From Janthinobacterium sp. 1_2014MBL_MicDiv (GTDB taxonomy: Bacteria; Pseudomonadota; Gammaproteobacteria; Burkholderiales; Burkholderiaceae_D): DNA of 64,000 nucleotides. This document shows, piece by piece, positions 53,103 to 61,350 of this stretch. The number at the start of each line of letters is the position of its first letter. Position 1 is the stretch's first letter. The stretch spans positions 6,389,541-6,453,540 of the forward strand of contig NZ_CP011319.1 in assembly GCF_001865675.1 (NCBI RefSeq), written 5' to 3'. The translations under genes were made by a program, and so were the position numbers. The notes under the pieces are model-generated. The model made no database searches. It worked only from the letters and a program-made list of their open reading frames with translations, and was not told where the DNA came from.

Positions 53103-54029
53103 TCACAGTTCGCGCGACAGCACCTGGCCGACCAGGTCCTTGCCAAAGCTGTGATGTGCTTCTTCCTCGACCAGCTGGAAGCCGGCCTTGTCGTAAATCC
53201 GGCGCGCATCGGTGAGGATGCTGTTGGTCCACAACACCATTTTCTTGTAGCCAACCTGGCGGCTGAAGCGCAGGCATTCATCGACCAGGCGGCTGCCGAT
53301 GCCCAGGCCGCGCGCGCCGGGATCGACATACAGCAGGCGCAGCTTTGCCGTTGCTTCATCCTGGCGCACGATGAAGACGGAACCGATCACCTTGCCGTCC
53401 TTTTCGGCAATCCAGCAGCGTTCGACGGCCGGATCGAATTCCCGCACGAACTTGGCGAGGATGTCGGCGACGAGGCCCTCGTACTCGTTGTTCCAGCCAT
53501 ATTCCTGTGCATACAGCACGGCTTGCCGGTGGATGATCCAGCCCATGTCGCCCGGCTGCGGATTGCGCAGGAGATAGCTTGAGCTTGGCGATGCGGCGCC
53601 CAGCAGGCGCTGGATCTGGCCCATGGCCTCGACCAGCGCCTGCTGCGCCGTGGGCGGCAGGCGCTCGAGCATGGCCGCCACTTCGCGCCGCGACGCATCG
53701 ACCAGCGGGGCGAGGGTGCGCTGGCCCTGTTCGGTCAGCTGCAATTGGGCCGCGCGCGCATCGGTGGGCGAGCGCGTTTTCGCGATCAACCCCTGTTTTT
53801 CGAAGCCGGCAATGACACGGCTCAGGTAGCCGGCGTTCAAGCCCAGCTCGCGGCACAGGTCCGCGCTGGTCAGTTGCTCCCGGTGCGCCAGTTCATACAG
53901 GATGCGCACTTCCGTTAGCGAAAACGCGCTGTCGAGCAAGTGCTCGTGTAGCACGCCGATCTGGTGCGTATAGAAACGGTTGAAACGACGCACGATCTCC
54001 GTACGCTCGCCGAGTAGGTCTGTGTGCAT
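53103..54029 (-). CDS. MarR-type HTH / GNAT acetyltransferase fusion
   Basis: This 308-residue protein joins a MarR winged helix (residues 1-140: LTEVRILYELAHREQLTSADLCRELGLNAGYLSRVIAGFEKQGLI) to a C-terminal GNAT domain (about 155-308: WIAEKDGKVIGSVFIVRQDEATAKLRLLYVDPGARGLGIGSRLVDECLRF). GLGIGSRL is the acetyl-CoA pyrophosphate-binding loop. Such fusions are a known family, probably regulators with an acetyltransferase effector. GGAG lies 7 bp before the start. It marks the left boundary of the tRNA-fragment locus. Confidence 0.92.
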   Translation of the reverse strand: MHTDLLGERTEIVRRFNRFYTHQIGVLHEHLLDSAFSLTEVRILYELAHREQLTSADLCRELGLNAGYLSRVIAGFEKQGLIAKTRSPTDARAAQLQLTEQGQRTLAPLVDASRREVAAMLERLPPTAQQALVEAMGQIQRLLGAASPSSSYLLRNPQPGDMGWIIHRQAVLYAQEYGWNNEYEGLVADILAKFVREFDPAVERCWIAEKDGKVIGSVFIVRQDEATAKLRLLYVDPGARGLGIGSRLVDECLRFSRQVGYKKMVLWTNSILTDARRIYDKAGFQLVEEEAHHSFGKDLVGQVLSREL

Positions 54030-54139
54030 GGGCTGGCTCCAGTTGCTTGCTTATGGCAGATTATTGCTTGCTTTTGGCAACTATGTCAATGCAGTGTATG
54101 CCGGGGGGCGATGGACCGGAGCCGAGGACTACGACATCC

Positions 54140-54174
54140 ATAAATAAAAGGCCAAGCGGTGATGGCTGGCCTTT
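54140..54174 (-). terminator. Terminator-like hairpin behind tRNA-like fragment 1
   Basis: AAAGGCC and GGCCTTT (54147-54173, inner AGC/GCT with one bulge) are followed on the minus strand by TTTATTTA. A terminator behind the 3' end of a minus-strand tRNA would sit exactly here, which supports this being the remnant of a tRNA locus. Confidence 0.6.
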
Positions 54175-54182
54175 CGCCAGGC

Positions 54183-54242
54183 ATGTGCTTGGCGGCCCGG
54201 CCCGGGGCGGAACCGGACCGGCGACACAAGGATCTTCAAGAC
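54183..54242 (-). repeat. tRNA-Phe-like 3' fragment 1 (attachment-site-like)
   Basis: On the minus strand it reads CTTGAAGATCCTTGTGTCG, then a T-arm-like part and CCCCGGGCC. It resembles tRNA-Phe from the anticodon loop to the 3' end. It has a 5-bp insertion in the acceptor part compared with fragment 2. No 5' half (D-arm) is present. Confidence 0.65.
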
Positions 54243-54524
54243 GAGTGCCTTACCCGCGTGAGCGCGGCGATTGCGCAAGAAAAGGTCGGGAACAGTCCGG
54301 AACATTAGCGTGGCAGGCAATCAGCGGCAGTGTGGACAAGGCAGCTCTTATCGGTAGCGTGACGGACCGGCCATCTTGTCGCAGCATCGCCGCCGGCGCA
54401 ATGCGGCGCACCGCGCGTCCATAGCCGGGACATGCTAAACATGGAATGTTTTCTTTCGGAAATTAATGTGTAATAATTTGCACCCCCTCCGCAGTTCAGT
54501 CGCCTCCACGAGAAAGGAAGTTCG

Positions 54525-55826
54525 ATGACCGTTGTCGCTCCGCACCAGTTGATTTTGTTTGGACCGCCCGGCACCAGCAAGAGTTACACGGCCAAGCATG
54601 TGAAGGTGAAGGATCTGGAGGCACAACTGGTACCTGTCGCATTTCACCCCGAGTTCTCCTACGGCGAGTTCGTGGCGCGGCTGTTGCCGATGAGCGTGGA
54701 CGGAAAAATCCATTACAAGGTGCATGCAGGACCGTTCCTGCGCGCGCTGGCGCTGGCCTATGCGGATGGCGAACGCAATGTCGTGCTGCTGATCGACGAA
54801 ATCAACCGTGGCAATTGCGCCGAGATTTTCGGCGATACCTTCCAGTTACTCGACCGCGATGATGATGGCCGCTCGTGCTATGAGATCGTGGTCTCGGAAC
54901 TGACCATTGGCGCCTTGCGCCAGGAGCTCGACGCACTGGGGCACGATAATGGCAAGTGGAGCGCGCCGCTCAAGCAGTTGATGGCGGCCCGGCAGCTCAA
55001 GCTGCCCGCTAACCTCTACCTGATCGGCACGATGAATACCAGTGACGAGTCGATCTATTTCATGGACAGCGCATTCAAGCGCCGCTGGAATTTTGAATTC
55101 CTGTCCTGCGGCTTTGACGACGTGCCGGCCGAGCAGCGTGACGCGCGGCTGTTCGGGCCTCATAGCATGTACACACTCAAGCAGTTTGTGGATGCGCTGA
55201 ACAGGTTCATTGTGGAGAATTGCAGCGCGCCGAAGCTTGACGACAAGCTGGTCGGCCCCTGGTTCATCAAGGCCCAGAAAGCGCCGCTCGATTGCAGTGC
55301 CGATCTGGCGCAGTTAAAGGAAATGGCGCCGCAGGTGGCCATCTACAACTATGGCGCTGACCATAGCCGAAAATTTGAACAGGCACTGCTGGCGTTCGCC
55401 GCCAAGATGGGCGGCGCGATGCAACAGAAAGTACATGACCTGGCGGGCTACCAGCCTAGCCAGGGCCCCAGCGTATTGAAGAAGATCGCGGCCGATCCGG
55501 TATCGCATTACTACAAGTCCAAGTCGCGCAAAAACTTCGAACCGTCGTCCGACGGCCCGGTCCTGATCGAGGACTTCGTGATAGCACTGGAGTCATGCAT
55601 CGCCGAACAGCAGCTGGCGCCGCGTATCGCCAAAGGCGACGTGGTCGGCAAGCTGTTCCTGTACCTATGGGATAACGTCTTCGACCGCGACAAGACGCCG
55701 CTCTGCAAGCGGCTCAATCTGGAGCGTAACGCGATGCGGACCTTCGGCCAGTTTGTTGCTCATGCAGATGACTTCATCGCGCGGCTCTGCAATCCGCCGC
55801 CGGACACCGCTGCCGCGAAGGGCTAA
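54525..55826 (+). CDS. McrB-like AAA+ GTPase-type ATPase
   Basis: This 433-residue protein has the McrB-type AAA+ core at the N-terminus: Walker A GPPGTSKS (13-20), VAFHPEFSYGEFVARLLP (38-55, the McrB FHP..Y..F block), Walker B VVLLIDEINRGN (86-97), IGTMNTSDESI (167-177) and the Arg-finger region DSAFKRRWNFE (181-191). Unlike E. coli McrB it has no N-terminal DNA-recognition domain. About 160 C-terminal residues are of unknown fold. The start is behind AAGGAAG. The McrC-like gene follows 2 bp later. It likely powers DNA translocation or restriction. Confidence 0.9.
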   Translation: MTVVAPHQLILFGPPGTSKSYTAKHVKVKDLEAQLVPVAFHPEFSYGEFVARLLPMSVDGKIHYKVHAGPFLRALALAYADGERNVVLLIDEINRGNCAEIFGDTFQLLDRDDDGRSCYEIVVSELTIGALRQELDALGHDNGKWSAPLKQLMAARQLKLPANLYLIGTMNTSDESIYFMDSAFKRRWNFEFLSCGFDDVPAEQRDARLFGPHSMYTLKQFVDALNRFIVENCSAPKLDDKLVGPWFIKAQKAPLDCSADLAQLKEMAPQVAIYNYGADHSRKFEQALLAFAAKMGGAMQQKVHDLAGYQPSQGPSVLKKIAADPVSHYYKSKSRKNFEPSSDGPVLIEDFVIALESCIAEQQLAPRIAKGDVVGKLFLYLWDNVFDRDKTPLCKRLNLERNAMRTFGQFVAHADDFIARLCNPPPDTAAAKG

Positions 55827-55828
55827 CC

Positions 55829-57154
55829 ATGCTACTGCCATCCACATTAGCTGTGGTTGAGAGTGAGAAGATGATCGGATTGCAGCGGCTGGACGGTGTG
55901 CTGCACCTGCATGTGCCAAAGGGCATGGCCGGTATGGCGCCGGCCGCGGCGCTGGCCTTGTTGTACAAGGCGTTGGTGGTCTTTCGCGGCACGCAGCGTG
56001 CATTGGAGCGGCTGGATGCACTGGATGGCGTGGAGGCCGTGCCGCAGGCCGGTGCGGATGTCGGCGCTGACAGCTTTACTTTCCGCGACGCGCTGGCGCT
56101 GGACACGCTGTTCGAGCACACCGATCCGATGCGTCTACTTGGCCTGAGCGAGACGCGGGCGAGCACTCACCGTGACACTCATCTGCATATCGAGCGCAAC
56201 TGGCACCAGGCCCTGTTCGATGAGGATGGCGCACCCTATCTGGAGCGCGCTGTCGGCCGCCGGCGAGAACTGCGCTACCAGACCGGCGATATCGTCGGCC
56301 TGTACTGCTTCATCGCGGAAGACTTCTATGTACGGTTCCTGCACGAGGATCTGGAAACCGTCTGGGGCAGCTTTGCCGGCGAAGGCGTGGCGCTGGCCGC
56401 CGACTTCCGGCACCGCTACCTGACTCCCGAGGCTTCGCTGTACGCCGGCGAAGCGGCACGGTGCGAAGAACTTGCCGAGTTGCTGCGCCATATCCTGCAA
56501 ATGGTGGACCGCAACACGCCGTTCCGTTATGGCGCATACCGGGAGATCCATGAGGCCTTGTATGGCTATCTGCATGCGGGCATAGATGGTGCGGCCAAAG
56601 ATGGACTGGTATGGGGCGTCAAGGACTTCTGGGCGGTGTGGGAATCCGCTTGCCTGGTCCATGCGCTGGACCGGCAGACCAGCGATATCCTCACCTGTGA
56701 CATGGAGCACTTGCCGGTCTTGTTGGTGGTGCCGGAGCAGCGGCAAGCCTGGCTGCAGCAGCGCGCATTGCTGTTTTCCCGCAATGGCATCCATCGTCGT
56801 CCGGACCTGGTGCTGGCCGACGTCGATGGCGTCAAGGTCGTCGACTTCAAATACTATGCTTATATGCGGCAGCGCCGCCGCACTGCCGACGGGGATGACA
56901 TCGACAAGATAGAGAAGGACTACCTCAGCATGGAAGCCTATGGGCTGCTGCTGCAAAACCATTTTCTGCTCAATGCCGACCCGAGGGCCACGACGGTATC
57001 GCTGGAATTCTGGCTGCCCGGCAGCGAGGCCGGGCGCCAGCCATCCAGACAGCAGCCGCCATGGAACCCGCCGCTCAGTGTGGTGCATCTGCCTGCCGTG
57101 GAACTGCTGCGAGGCTATGTGGCGTTATATCCCCGCCTCAGGCAGATGCGCTAG
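55829..57154 (+). CDS. McrC-like nuclease subunit
   Basis: This 441-residue protein has an N-terminal region of about 240 residues of McrC/DUF2357 type. A conserved FWAVWESACLVHAL block lies at 267-280. The PD-(D/E)xK nuclease core is RRPDLVLADVDG (D326) and KVVDFKYY (D339, K341), with a supporting DIDKIEKDYLSMEAYG helix at 358-371. This matches the McrC C-terminal nuclease. AAGGG precedes the start, 2 bp after the McrB-like stop, so they form one transcription unit. The partner should determine target recognition, which is not obvious here. Confidence 0.88.
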   Translation: MLLPSTLAVVESEKMIGLQRLDGVLHLHVPKGMAGMAPAAALALLYKALVVFRGTQRALERLDALDGVEAVPQAGADVGADSFTFRDALALDTLFEHTDPMRLLGLSETRASTHRDTHLHIERNWHQALFDEDGAPYLERAVGRRRELRYQTGDIVGLYCFIAEDFYVRFLHEDLETVWGSFAGEGVALAADFRHRYLTPEASLYAGEAARCEELAELLRHILQMVDRNTPFRYGAYREIHEALYGYLHAGIDGAAKDGLVWGVKDFWAVWESACLVHALDRQTSDILTCDMEHLPVLLVVPEQRQAWLQQRALLFSRNGIHRRPDLVLADVDGVKVVDFKYYAYMRQRRRTADGDDIDKIEKDYLSMEAYGLLLQNHFLLNADPRATTVSLEFWLPGSEAGRQPSRQQPPWNPPLSVVHLPAVELLRGYVALYPRLRQMR

Positions 57155-57192
57155 TCAGGACCAGGCCCGGGCGGCTTGGCGTTGTGCTTGGG

Positions 57193-57247
57193 ATGTGCCT
57201 GGTGGCCCGGGGCGGAATCGAACCAGCGACACAAGGATTTTCAAAAC
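57193..57247 (-). repeat. tRNA-Phe-like 3' fragment 2 (attachment-site-like)
   Basis: The minus strand reads TTGAAAATCCTTGTGTCG, then TGGTTCGATTCC and CCCCGGGCCACCA. This is very close to the 3' half of tRNA-Phe(GAA). The T-stem is imperfect and no 5' half exists. It shares ATGTGC(T/C)TGG and the rest with fragment 1, in the same orientation. Confidence 0.75.
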
Positions 57248-57257
57248 AAGGGCCGGC

Positions 57258-58400
57258 CTACTTTGCGCCGTCCATGGCTTCCACTGCGTCGAAAATATGC
57301 GCCAGCGCGCTTTCCATGGCGCCGGCAGTAGCGTCGCCGCTCTGGTTGGTGATGATGAAGACCCCAAGCTGATATTTGGGAACGACGTAGGCGTAGCTTT
57401 GCGCACGTGGCACGCCGCCATGGTGCACATAATGCGTGCCCAACTGGCGATTGCTGCCGATGTTCCAGAAATAGCCAATGCTGAAGTCGTCCTGAAAGCG
57501 GACCAGCGGCTTGTGCGATTCGACGACCGCAGGATGGGCGCCCAATTGCAGGCGCAGGTACTTCGCCATATCCGGCATGGTCGACTTCAGGTTGCCGGCT
57601 GCGCCCCAGGGCAGTTGCGGCATCGGTGTCGTGATGACGGGATTGTCGCTGTGGTAGCCGGGCGCCAGCCGGCCGGCATCCTGGGCTGTGATTCTCAGCC
57701 TGGTATCTTGCATGCCGGCTTCGCGCGCGAGGAATTGCGTGAGCAGGACTTCGTAGGGCATGCCGTAGATTGTTTCGAGCGTGTGCGCAATGAGTTCGGT
57801 GCCGGCGCTGGAATACGCATAGTCCTTGCCAAGCGGACCCTTGATGCTGACTGTGTGCAAGTCCTGCCAGAATTGCCGTTGTCCGTAGCTGGCGTAGGCC
57901 GCATTGAGCCTTGCCGGCGTGGCGTGTGCCGTGAAATCCTTCAACACGGTGTTCACCTGCAATGGCAGCATGCCCGGCATATTGCTGGTGTGCGTGACCA
58001 AATGGCGCAGGCGAACCGGCTGCCCCTGCGACTGCAGGTTCGGATAGGCGGCCGCCAGGTACTTTTGTATGGGATCGTCGAGCGCCGCCTTCCCATCCAG
58101 CACGGCGTTCGCCAGTAGCAGGCCGGCAAAAGTTTTGCTGACTGAGCCGATTTCATACAGTGTTGTATCGTTCGGCGGATTGGCTTTGCCGGTCTCCAGT
58201 TCGCCTTGATGCAGAATGAATTCCTTGCCGCGATAAACGACAGCAATCGAGGTCGCGTGCAGCAATGTCGACTGCAGCAGGGTGGTCGCGGTCTGGCTCA
58301 TGGCGGTAGCAATGTCATGCGCAGGTGCTGTGGCCGCTGGCTTGCAAGCTGCCAGCATGAGTGTCATTCCAGTTATGATTGCGGCGAGTTTGGTCATCAT
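57258..58400 (-). CDS. Lipoprotein serine hydrolase (class C beta-lactamase family)
   Basis: This 380-residue protein begins MMTKLAAIITGMTLMLAACK, with a lipobox and modified Cys19. It carries the SxxK motif SVSK (86-89), YSSAGTEL (196-203) in place of YxN, and a HHGG triad-like motif near the end. The nearest types are AmpH/EstB-like penicillin-binding proteins or esterases. Beta-lactam hydrolysis cannot be claimed from sequence. The start choice between 58400 and 58397 is open. It sits between fragments 2 and 3. Confidence 0.85.
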   Translation of the reverse strand: MMTKLAAIITGMTLMLAACKPAATAPAHDIATAMSQTATTLLQSTLLHATSIAVVYRGKEFILHQGELETGKANPPNDTTLYEIGSVSKTFAGLLLANAVLDGKAALDDPIQKYLAAAYPNLQSQGQPVRLRHLVTHTSNMPGMLPLQVNTVLKDFTAHATPARLNAAYASYGQRQFWQDLHTVSIKGPLGKDYAYSSAGTELIAHTLETIYGMPYEVLLTQFLAREAGMQDTRLRITAQDAGRLAPGYHSDNPVITTPMPQLPWGAAGNLKSTMPDMAKYLRLQLGAHPAVVESHKPLVRFQDDFSIGYFWNIGSNRQLGTHYVHHGGVPRAQSYAYVVPKYQLGVFIITNQSGDATAGAMESALAHIFDAVEAMDGAK

Positions 58401-58507
58401 GCGCACCATCCAGGGGGGAGTGGCATTTTCGCACAATGGATTCAGCGGTGACAGAAAAAAGTCACCCGCATGGTTTTTCCAGATAGTGAAGGGCAATGCC
58501 TGATACA

Positions 58508-58540
58508 GAAAACGCCACCCGGAGGTGGCGTTTTCTTTTT
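58508..58540. terminator. Bidirectional terminator behind fragment 3 / gyrB
   Basis: The perfect 12-bp stem GAAAACGCCACC/GGTGGCGTTTTC with loop CGGA is followed by T5 on the plus strand. It lies directly behind the 3' end of tRNA-like fragment 3 on the minus strand and can stop gyrB transcription. Confidence 0.85.
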
Positions 58541-58543
58541 ATT

Positions 58544-58589
58544 CCTGGTGGCCCGGGGAGACTCGAACCACCGGCACAAGGATCTTGAG
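58544..58589 (-). repeat. tRNA-like 3' fragment 3 (attachment-site-like)
   Basis: The minus strand reads CTCAAGATCCTTGTGCCGG, TGGTTCGAGTC and CCCCGGGCCACCA. It shares the ATCCTTGTG and CCCCGGGCCACCA blocks with fragment 2, but the anticodon loop would read CAA. No D-arm is seen on the 5' side. It is followed by a terminator, like fragment 1. Confidence 0.65.
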
Positions 58590-58698
58590 TCCCCGTGCCA
58601 TCAGTTGCTGACTAAGTCTGCACGGCTTTTGCATTCAGCTTAGCGAAAACCATAGGCCAGTTGCACATACTCTGGCGCCCTACGTGTCACCCGACAAA

Positions 58699-61197
58699 TT
58701 ACACGTCGATATTCCCCGCCCGCAACGCATTATTCTCAATGAACGCTCTGCGTGGTTCCACGTCGTCGCCCATCAAGGTCGTGAAGATTTGATCTGCCGC
58801 AATGGCGTCTTCGATCTGTACCTTCAGCAGGCGGCGCACGGTCGGGTCCATCGTGGTTTCCCACAGCTGGTCCGGATTCATCTCGCCCAGACCCTTGTAG
58901 CGCTGTTTCGAGACCGTGCGCTCGGCTTCGTCGCGCAGCCATTGCATGGCCTGGTGGAAGTCGACGACGGCGATTTCCTTGACGCGCTCGCCTTCGCCGC
59001 GGCGCACGAAGGCGCCTTCGCCGATCAAGCCTTCAAAGGTGGCGGCGCCATTGCTCAGCACGGCGTAGTCGGGGCCTTGCACGAACTCGGCGTCGATGGC
59101 GCTGACTTTCACGTTGCCGTGGTGCATGCGCTCGATGCGCAGCATGTGTTTTTCCGACAGGTCGTCGGAGCGCACGCGCACTTGCACGGCGCTGTCGTTA
59201 ATGGCCGTTTGCAGGGCCAGCGCCGACGCCTCCGCCAGGTCCAGGGTCGACAGGTCCAGCTGCACGCCCGTCATGATGGCCGTCAGGGCGGCGCGGTCGA
59301 TGACGCGCGTCAAACGCGTCATGATGGTGTTCGACAGGTTGAACTTGCGCACCAGTTCGGCCAGGGTTTCGCCGGAAATGCCTTCCGCGCCTTCCTTTGG
59401 CACCAGCACGGCCGTGTTCAGGGCCACCGTCATCATGTAGCTTGCTTCCTCGGCATCATCTTTCAGGTAGCGCTCGTCGCGGCCGGCCTTCACCTTGTAC
59501 AGCGGCGGCTGGGCGATGTAGATGTGGCCGCGTTCGACCAGTTGCGGCATCTGGCGGTAGAACAGGGTCAGCAGCAGGGTGCGGATGTGGGCGCCGTCGA
59601 CGTCCGCATCGGTCATGATGATGATGCGGTGGTAGCGCAGTTTCTCGACGTTGAACTCGTCCGGACCGATCGAGGTGCCCAGGGTGGCGATCAGGGTGGT
59701 GATCTGCTCCGACGACAGCATTTTCTCGAAACGGGCTTTTTCCACGTTCAGGACCTTGCCGCGCAGCGGCAGGATGGCCTGGAACTTGCGGTCGCGCCCC
59801 TGTTTTGCCGAGCCACCTGCCGAGTCACCCTCGACGATGTACAGTTCGCACAGGGCGGGGTCTTTTTCCTGGCAGTCGGCCAGTTTGGCCGACAGGCCCA
59901 GGCCGTCCATGATGCCCTTGCGGCGGGTCAGGTCGCGGGCCTTGCGGGCCGCTTCGCGCGCGCGCGCCGCTTCGACGATCTTGCCGCAAATGATCTTGGC
60001 GTCGTTCGGTTTTTCTTGCAGGTAATCGGCCAGGGTCTTGGCGACGATCTCTTCGACCGGGCCGCGCACTTCCGAGGACACCAGCTTGTCTTTCGTCTGC
60101 GACGAGAATTTCGGTTCCGGCACTTTCACGGACAGCACGCAGGTCAGGCCTTCGCGCATGTCGTCGCCGCTGATTTCCACTTTCGCCTTCTTGGCGAACT
60201 CGTGTTCATCGATGTATTTGTTGATCACGCGCGTCATGGCCGCGCGCAAGCCCGTCAGGTGGGTGCCGCCGTCGCGTTGCGGGATGTTATTCGTAAAGCA
60301 CAGCACCTGTTCGTTGTAGGCATCGTTCCACTGCATCGACACGTCGACCGAGATATTCGTGCCCTGGTCCGACATGCGCTCGCCCGTGGCCTGGAAAATG
60401 GTCGGGTGCAAGACCGACTTGGCCTTGTTGATGTACTCGACGAAACCGCGCGTGCCGCCTTCGAAGGCGAAGATTTCTTCCTTGCCCGTGCGCTGGTCCG
60501 ACAGCTTGATGTTGACGCCATTGTTCAGGAAGGACAGTTCGCGGATGCGCTTGGCCAGGATTTCGTAGTGGAATTCCACGTGCGTGAAGATTTCTTCGTC
60601 GGCCCAGAAATGCACGTCGGTGCCGCGCTTGTCCGTTTCGCCGATGACCTTGATCGGCGACGTCGCGATGTCGCCGACCATGACGATCTGGCGGTCTTGC
60701 GGCACGCCGCGCACGAATTCCATGTGATGCACTTTGCCGTCGCGGCGGATGGTCAGCTTCAGCAATTTCGACAGGCCATTGACGCAGGACACACCGACGC
60801 CGTGCAAACCGCCCGATACTTTGTACGAGTTCTGGTCGAACTTGCCGCCCGCGTGCAATTCGGTCATGACGATTTCCGCCGCCGAACGCTTCGGATCGTG
60901 CTTGTCGTCCATTTTCAGGCCGGTCGGCACGCCGCGGCCATTGTCGGTGATCGAGATCGAATTGTCGCTGTGGATGGTGACGTGGATTTCCGTGCAGTGG
61001 CCGGCCAGCGATTCATCGATCGAGTTGTCCAGCACTTCGAATACCAGATGGTGCAAGCCGGTGCCGTCCGAGGTGTCGCCAATGTACATGCCCGGGCGTT
61101 TGCGTACGGCTTCCAGGCCTTCCAGGATCTGGATGGAGGCGGCGCCGTATTCTTCCGTTTTGGCCTGGATCGGGGTGTCTTGTGGATTCTCGGACAT
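58699..61197 (-). CDS. gyrB: DNA gyrase subunit B
   Basis: This 832-residue type II topoisomerase ATPase subunit has an N-terminal GHKL ATPase (EVLDNSIDE, DNGRGVP, GGLHGVGVSCVN) and a transducer. The TOPRIM domain has ELYIVEGDSAGGSAKQGRDRKFQAILPLRGK and IIIMTDADVDGAHI. The C-terminal part has RYKGLGEMNPDQLWETTMDP. ATG 61197 (MSENPQD) is preferred; the upstream TTG is less likely. It is third in the dnaA-dnaN-gyrB order. Confidence 0.98.
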   Translation of the reverse strand: MSENPQDTPIQAKTEEYGAASIQILEGLEAVRKRPGMYIGDTSDGTGLHHLVFEVLDNSIDESLAGHCTEIHVTIHSDNSISITDNGRGVPTGLKMDDKHDPKRSAAEIVMTELHAGGKFDQNSYKVSGGLHGVGVSCVNGLSKLLKLTIRRDGKVHHMEFVRGVPQDRQIVMVGDIATSPIKVIGETDKRGTDVHFWADEEIFTHVEFHYEILAKRIRELSFLNNGVNIKLSDQRTGKEEIFAFEGGTRGFVEYINKAKSVLHPTIFQATGERMSDQGTNISVDVSMQWNDAYNEQVLCFTNNIPQRDGGTHLTGLRAAMTRVINKYIDEHEFAKKAKVEISGDDMREGLTCVLSVKVPEPKFSSQTKDKLVSSEVRGPVEEIVAKTLADYLQEKPNDAKIICGKIVEAARAREAARKARDLTRRKGIMDGLGLSAKLADCQEKDPALCELYIVEGDSAGGSAKQGRDRKFQAILPLRGKVLNVEKARFEKMLSSEQITTLIATLGTSIGPDEFNVEKLRYHRIIIMTDADVDGAHIRTLLLTLFYRQMPQLVERGHIYIAQPPLYKVKAGRDERYLKDDAEEASYMMTVALNTAVLVPKEGAEGISGETLAELVRKFNLSNTIMTRLTRVIDRAALTAIMTGVQLDLSTLDLAEASALALQTAINDSAVQVRVRSDDLSEKHMLRIERMHHGNVKVSAIDAEFVQGPDYAVLSNGAATFEGLIGEGAFVRRGEGERVKEIAVVDFHQAMQWLRDEAERTVSKQRYKGLGEMNPDQLWETTMDPTVRRLLKVQIEDAIAADQIFTTLMGDDVEPRRAFIENNALRAGNIDV

Positions 61198-61257
61198 GGA
61201 CTGCTTTCTCAAATAACGATTGCTGATTGATTCGGGGCTGCTGGCTGATGACCGTCG

Positions 61258-61334
61258 GTCGGGTTAGCCGGAACGGCGTAACCCGACAGACGGCGATTCA
61301 GCATGTCGGATTACGCTGTGCTAATCCGACCTAC
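61258..61334. repeat. Paired REP-like hairpins between gyrB and dnaN
   Basis: GTCGGGTTAGCC...GGCGTAACCCGAC (61258-61287) is followed by GTCGGATTACGC...GCTAATCCGACCTACG (61305-61335). These match the pair at 33148-33241 in sequence type and in ending with GACCTACG. Confidence 0.8.
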
Positions 61335-61350
61335 GTCACTGCTGTGGTCT

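Larger units (their letters stand above)
54030..54524. other. Left boundary region of the tRNA-fragment locus
   Basis: This 495-bp space holds a minus-strand terminator-like hairpin (54140-54174), the first tRNA-Phe-like fragment (54183-54242), then about 180 bp of unassigned sequence. An AT-rich stretch with TAATAATTT at 54471-54479 probably carries the promoter of the McrB-like gene. Confidence 0.6.

Noticed and set aside
57193..57280. Intact tRNA-Phe gene
   Set aside because: Only the 3' half is present. No D-arm or 5' acceptor strand can be found on the 5' side, and the T-stem has mismatches. The same holds for the other two fragments.
58684..61230. Long open frame antisense to gyrB (848 codons)
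   Set aside because: It mirrors gyrB exactly, has a His/Ala/Arg/Val-rich composition typical of antisense frames in GC-rich genes, and no family resemblance.
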